Source: an uncultured Opitutia bacterium
GTDB lineage: Bacteria > Verrucomicrobiota > Verrucomicrobiia > Opitutales > Opitutaceae
Direction: 5' to 3'
Assembly: GCA_903855985.1 (NCBI GenBank)
Contig: CAIOAO010000021.1
Coordinates: forward strand, 1 to 55,362
DNA length: 55,362 nucleotides
Below, piece by piece: positions 53,061 through 55,362 of the stretch. The notes beneath the pieces were generated by a model. The model worked only from the letters and a program-made list of their open reading frames with translations, had not been told where the DNA came from and searched no databases. The position numbers and the translations under genes were made by a program. Each line of letters starts with the position of its first letter. The first letter of the stretch is position 1.

Positions 53061-53105
53061 CTAATATGGGTGAGATTATTACCTAGCCCTCAAAAGCCCC
53101 TTTCC

Positions 53106-53807
53106 ATGCCCGATCCCACTGCCGTCAATTCCATGTTCGCCCGCATCGCCGGGCGCTATGACCTGGCCAACCACCTGCTCAGCGGCGGGCTGGACGTCTG
53201 GTGGCGGCGCTGCCTGGTGAAGGCCGTAGCACGCCAGGCCCCGGCCGATGTGCTGGATCTCGCTACCGGGAGCGGAGATGTGGCGTTTGCGCTCAGTCGC
53301 GGACTGCCCGCCGGGACGGTTATCACCGGCATGGACTTCTGCCAGCCGATGCTGGACCAGGCCGATGCCAAAAAGACCTCCCTTCCGGCCGATCGCCAGG
53401 CCACCCTCACTTTCCGCGCCGGCGACGGGCTGGCCCTGCCACTGCCGGACGCCTGTTTCGATGCCGTTACCATCTCGTTCGGGCTGCGCAACATGGCGGA
53501 CCGGGATCGATCCCTCCGCGAGATGCACCGCGTGCTGCGCCCGAATGGTCGGCTGTATGTGCTCGAGTTTTCCCAGCCCTCGGCCTGGTTCCGCCCGCTC
53601 TACTACTTTTACCTGCGCCGGCTGCTGCCGCGGATCGCGGGTGTCGTCACGGGCGACCGCGCCGCGTACGTCTATCTCAACGAGACCATTGAGCAATTTC
53701 CCGGGAGCGAAGCACTGGCGGCGCAAATTAGTGCCGCGGGCTTCAGCCAGGTGGCCGCACGCGGGCTGACTTTTGGCACCGTGGCGCTGCACGAGGCGGC
53801 CAAATAG
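53106..53807 (+). CDS. ubiE: Demethylmenaquinone/ubiquinone methyltransferase
   Basis: 233 residues. NSMFARIAGRYDLANHLLSGGLD begins the family pattern, followed by the SAM motif DLATGSGDVAFAL, and TISFGLRNMADRDRSL and GRLYVLEFSQP. It methylates the quinone ring in menaquinone or ubiquinone synthesis. Menaquinone is the more likely in this phylum. The gene is divergent from the HU-like gene. Confidence 0.94.
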   Translation: MPDPTAVNSMFARIAGRYDLANHLLSGGLDVWWRRCLVKAVARQAPADVLDLATGSGDVAFALSRGLPAGTVITGMDFCQPMLDQADAKKTSLPADRQATLTFRAGDGLALPLPDACFDAVTISFGLRNMADRDRSLREMHRVLRPNGRLYVLEFSQPSAWFRPLYYFYLRRLLPRIAGVVTGDRAAYVYLNETIEQFPGSEALAAQISAAGFSQVAARGLTFGTVALHEAAK

Positions 53808-53821
53808 GCCGCGCGGGCGGC

Positions 53822-54139
53822 TTAGTTGAAGGATTTGCCGCAGCCGCAGGTGCTCTGGGCCTGGGGATTGTTGATCGCAAACCCCTTGCCGTGCAGTCCG
53901 TCGTCAAAGTCGATGGCCGATCCATCCAGGTAGGCCAGGCTCGAGGGATCCACGAGGAAGCTCACGCCCTCGCTCTCCAACTCGGCATCGCCGTCCTTCC
54001 GCTCGTCAAAGGACATGCCGTATTGAAATCCCGAGCATCCGCCGGTTTCGACAAAGACGCGCAGGCGCTTCGCCGGGGCGTTGAGCTCGGCCTGCATGGT
54101 GCGCACGCGATCCGCGGCGCGACTGGAAAGGGTGATCAT
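53822..54139 (-). CDS. A-type iron-sulphur carrier (IscA/ErpA/HesB)
   Basis: 105 residues. The three cluster-binding cysteines are C35 (GGCSGFQYG), C98 and C100 (STCGCGKSF). LDGSAIDFDDGLHGKGFAINNP is the family signature. It carries iron-sulphur clusters to target enzymes. It is convergent with ubiE (14 bases). No isc or suf genes are adjacent. Confidence 0.94.
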   Translation of the reverse strand: MITLSSRAADRVRTMQAELNAPAKRLRVFVETGGCSGFQYGMSFDERKDGDAELESEGVSFLVDPSSLAYLDGSAIDFDDGLHGKGFAINNPQAQSTCGCGKSFN

Positions 54140-54252
54140 CCCCTCACTGTGGAACGGGAAAACCCCCTGTCAAATTCCGGTGAAGCAGATTCCGCGCCGA
54201 ATTCCGATTGAACACTTGCCAGTCACCGCAACGGGCCCTTTCCTCACCCCCC

Positions 54253-55242
54253 GTGGCGTCCATCAAACACCTCTTCAACGAAATCCACTACGAGATGCTG
54301 CGCAAGCTGGCCGAGGGCGGCATGGGCGTGGTGTACGAGGCCGTGCAGCTCGGCGCCGGCAATTTCCGGAAGACCGTCGCGGTGAAGCTCATCCGCGAGG
54401 AGTTCTCCGCCATTGAGGAGTTCCAGAAAAATTTCATCGGCGAGGCCCGGCTCGTGGCCGACCTCATCCATACCAACATCGTCCAGACCTACCACCTCGG
54501 CCAGGTCGGCGGGCAGTATTTCATGGTCATGGAGTTCGTGCGCGGCGTGAACCTCGAGGTGTTCATCGACAAGCACCGCGAGCTCCGGAAGCAGATCCCC
54601 GTCGATCTCGCCGCCTTCATCGTGTCGCGCGTCGCGCGCGGCCTCGCCTACGCCCACCAGAAGAACGACCGCGAGGGCCGCCATCTCAACATCGTCCACC
54701 GCGACATCGGCCCGAAGAACGTCCTCATGGCCCACGAGGGCGACGTGAAGCTCACGGACTTCGGCATCGCGAAGGCCCTCGACCTGATGTACAACGAGGA
54801 AGGCAAGGTCATCGCGGGCAAGGATGAGTACCTCTCGCCCGAGCAGGCCAACTACGCCGTGACCGACGCCCGCGCCGACCTCTTCCCCCTCGGCATCGTC
54901 CTCACCGAACTGCTGCTGGGCAAAAACATCTTCCGCTCCGCGGACCGCGCCCAGTCGCGCCGGAACATCCTCACGATGCCCATCCCGCAGTTCTCCACGC
55001 TGCGCCCGGACATCAACCCCAAGCTCGAGGCCATCATCCAGAAAGCGCTCACGCGTGATCGCGACCAGCGCTACCAGTCCGCGTTCGCCATGCTGACGGA
55101 CCTGGAAATGTACCTCTACAGCGACGGCTACGGCCCCACCAACGAGAAGCTCGGCGTCTACCTGAAGGATATCTTCGGCGTGACCGAACTCGGCGGCACC
55201 TCGGTTTCTTCCCGCCCCCCCTACCCCACGCCCCTGCGATGA
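54253..55242 (+). CDS. Ser/Thr protein kinase with divergent catalytic loop
   Basis: 329 residues from a GTG at 54253; a TTG at 54208 would add 15 residues. The glycine loop is [10 protein letters not shown], the ATP lysine is K45 (VAVKLI), the catalytic loop is HRDIGPKN (149-156) and the magnesium motif is DFG (169-171). In most kinases the loop reads HRDLKP; here glycine (G153) replaces the lysine two after the aspartate, and the activation-segment end reads [11 protein letters not shown]. Myxobacterial kinases with HRDVSPQN show that this lysine can be lost. No membrane segment or sensor domain is seen. The C-terminal tail is a short proline-rich stretch. It sits 24 bases before the sigma-54 start. 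Confidence 0.85.
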   Translation: MASIKHLFNEIHYEMLRKLAEGGMGVVYEAVQLGAGNFRKTVAVKLIREEFSAIEEFQKNFIGEARLVADLIHTNIVQTYHLGQVGGQYFMVMEFVRGVNLEVFIDKHRELRKQIPVDLAAFIVSRVARGLAYAHQKNDREGRHLNIVHRDIGPKNVLMAHEGDVKLTDFGIAKALDLMYNEEGKVIAGKDEYLSPEQANYAVTDARADLFPLGIVLTELLLGKNIFRSADRAQSRRNILTMPIPQFSTLRPDINPKLEAIIQKALTRDRDQRYQSAFAMLTDLEMYLYSDGYGPTNEKLGVYLKDIFGVTELGGTSVSSRPPYPTPLR

Positions 55243-55266
55243 TAACCGACAGCATTCATCCAGTAC

Positions 55267-55362
55267 ATGAGCGGGCCCGGATTTAGCCACGACCTCCGCC
55301 AGCGCCAGACCCAGTCCCTTGTTCTCGCGCCGCAGCGTCGGCATTAGCTGAAAATCCAGATC
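55267..55362 (+). CDS. rpoN: Sigma-54 factor region I, interrupted by TAG at the right edge
   Basis: The ATG at 55267 opens MSGPGFSHDLRQRQTQSLVL and APQRRH, then a TAG at 55345, and the frame continues LKIQI to the edge. The sequence equals the start of sigma-54 region I, where APQ is normally followed by L-x-Q-S-L-K-I-L-Q. Several substitutions at the end (leucine to arginine, glutamine to histidine, serine to stop) cluster in the last ~20 bases, which suggests a low-quality contig end rather than a real stop. Only the N-terminal region is present. Confidence 0.55.

Overview
The window is a GC-rich, densely coded bacterial chromosome segment that looks like a complete contig: both edges cut through genes. 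The protein families suggest a Verrucomicrobiota member, most likely of the Opitutaceae. Reasons are the AraC regulator with a sugar-type cupin domain, the Gfo/Idh/MocA, ThuA and UroD-family proteins, the TPR proteins resembling eukaryotic TMTC, and the many intergenic palindromes. This placement is inference from family content; no rRNA is present to confirm it.

Left part (1-9.9 kb). A truncated AraC-type regulator is divergent from a ferritin-like protein, an XRE/metallo-beta-lactamase fusion, a hydroxyisobutyrate-dehydrogenase-like enzyme, a xylose-isomerase-like TIM barrel and a secreted beta/gamma-crystallin + DUF4214 protein. A Gfo/Idh/MocA oxidoreductase, two UroD-superfamily proteins (not HemE) and a PhnA/YjdM zinc-ribbon protein follow. 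Long hairpins sit at the starts of two of these genes.

10-17 kb. tRNA-Cys is followed by a 518-base gap with a possible gene remnant, a 1063-residue hybrid histidine kinase with a periplasmic solute-binding sensor, and a three-gene sugar ABC importer without its ATPase. 17-26 kb. A second ferritin-like protein is followed by an overlapping unit parA-like / ABC-2 permease / ABC-2 permease / rnc, then mfd and a SurA-like peptidyl-prolyl isomerase. 26-31 kb holds ThuA, RadC, tRNA-Tyr, a cardiolipin synthase and a fatty acid desaturase.

31-43 kb is a tightly packed minus-strand block: serA, plsY, hom, lysC and thrC (serine, phospholipid and aspartate-family amino-acid synthesis). It runs with a 10-base gap into three tandem paralogous TMTC-like membrane proteins with TPR tails, then the desaturase. 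The TMTC-like trio is the most distinctive system in the window.

43-55 kb is mostly housekeeping: a prolyl oligopeptidase, two HD phosphohydrolases, a DNA methyltransferase of the Ogt/MGMT family, tdh-kbl (threonine to glycine), cdd, a YciI-like protein, hisS, an HU/IHF protein with a clear promoter and terminator, ubiE/menE-type methyltransferase, an A-type iron-sulphur carrier and a Ser/Thr kinase with a divergent catalytic loop. The right edge encodes the first 26 residues of a sigma-54 factor followed by an in-frame TAG. kbl carries an in-frame insert that resembles a common mobile palindromic repeat.
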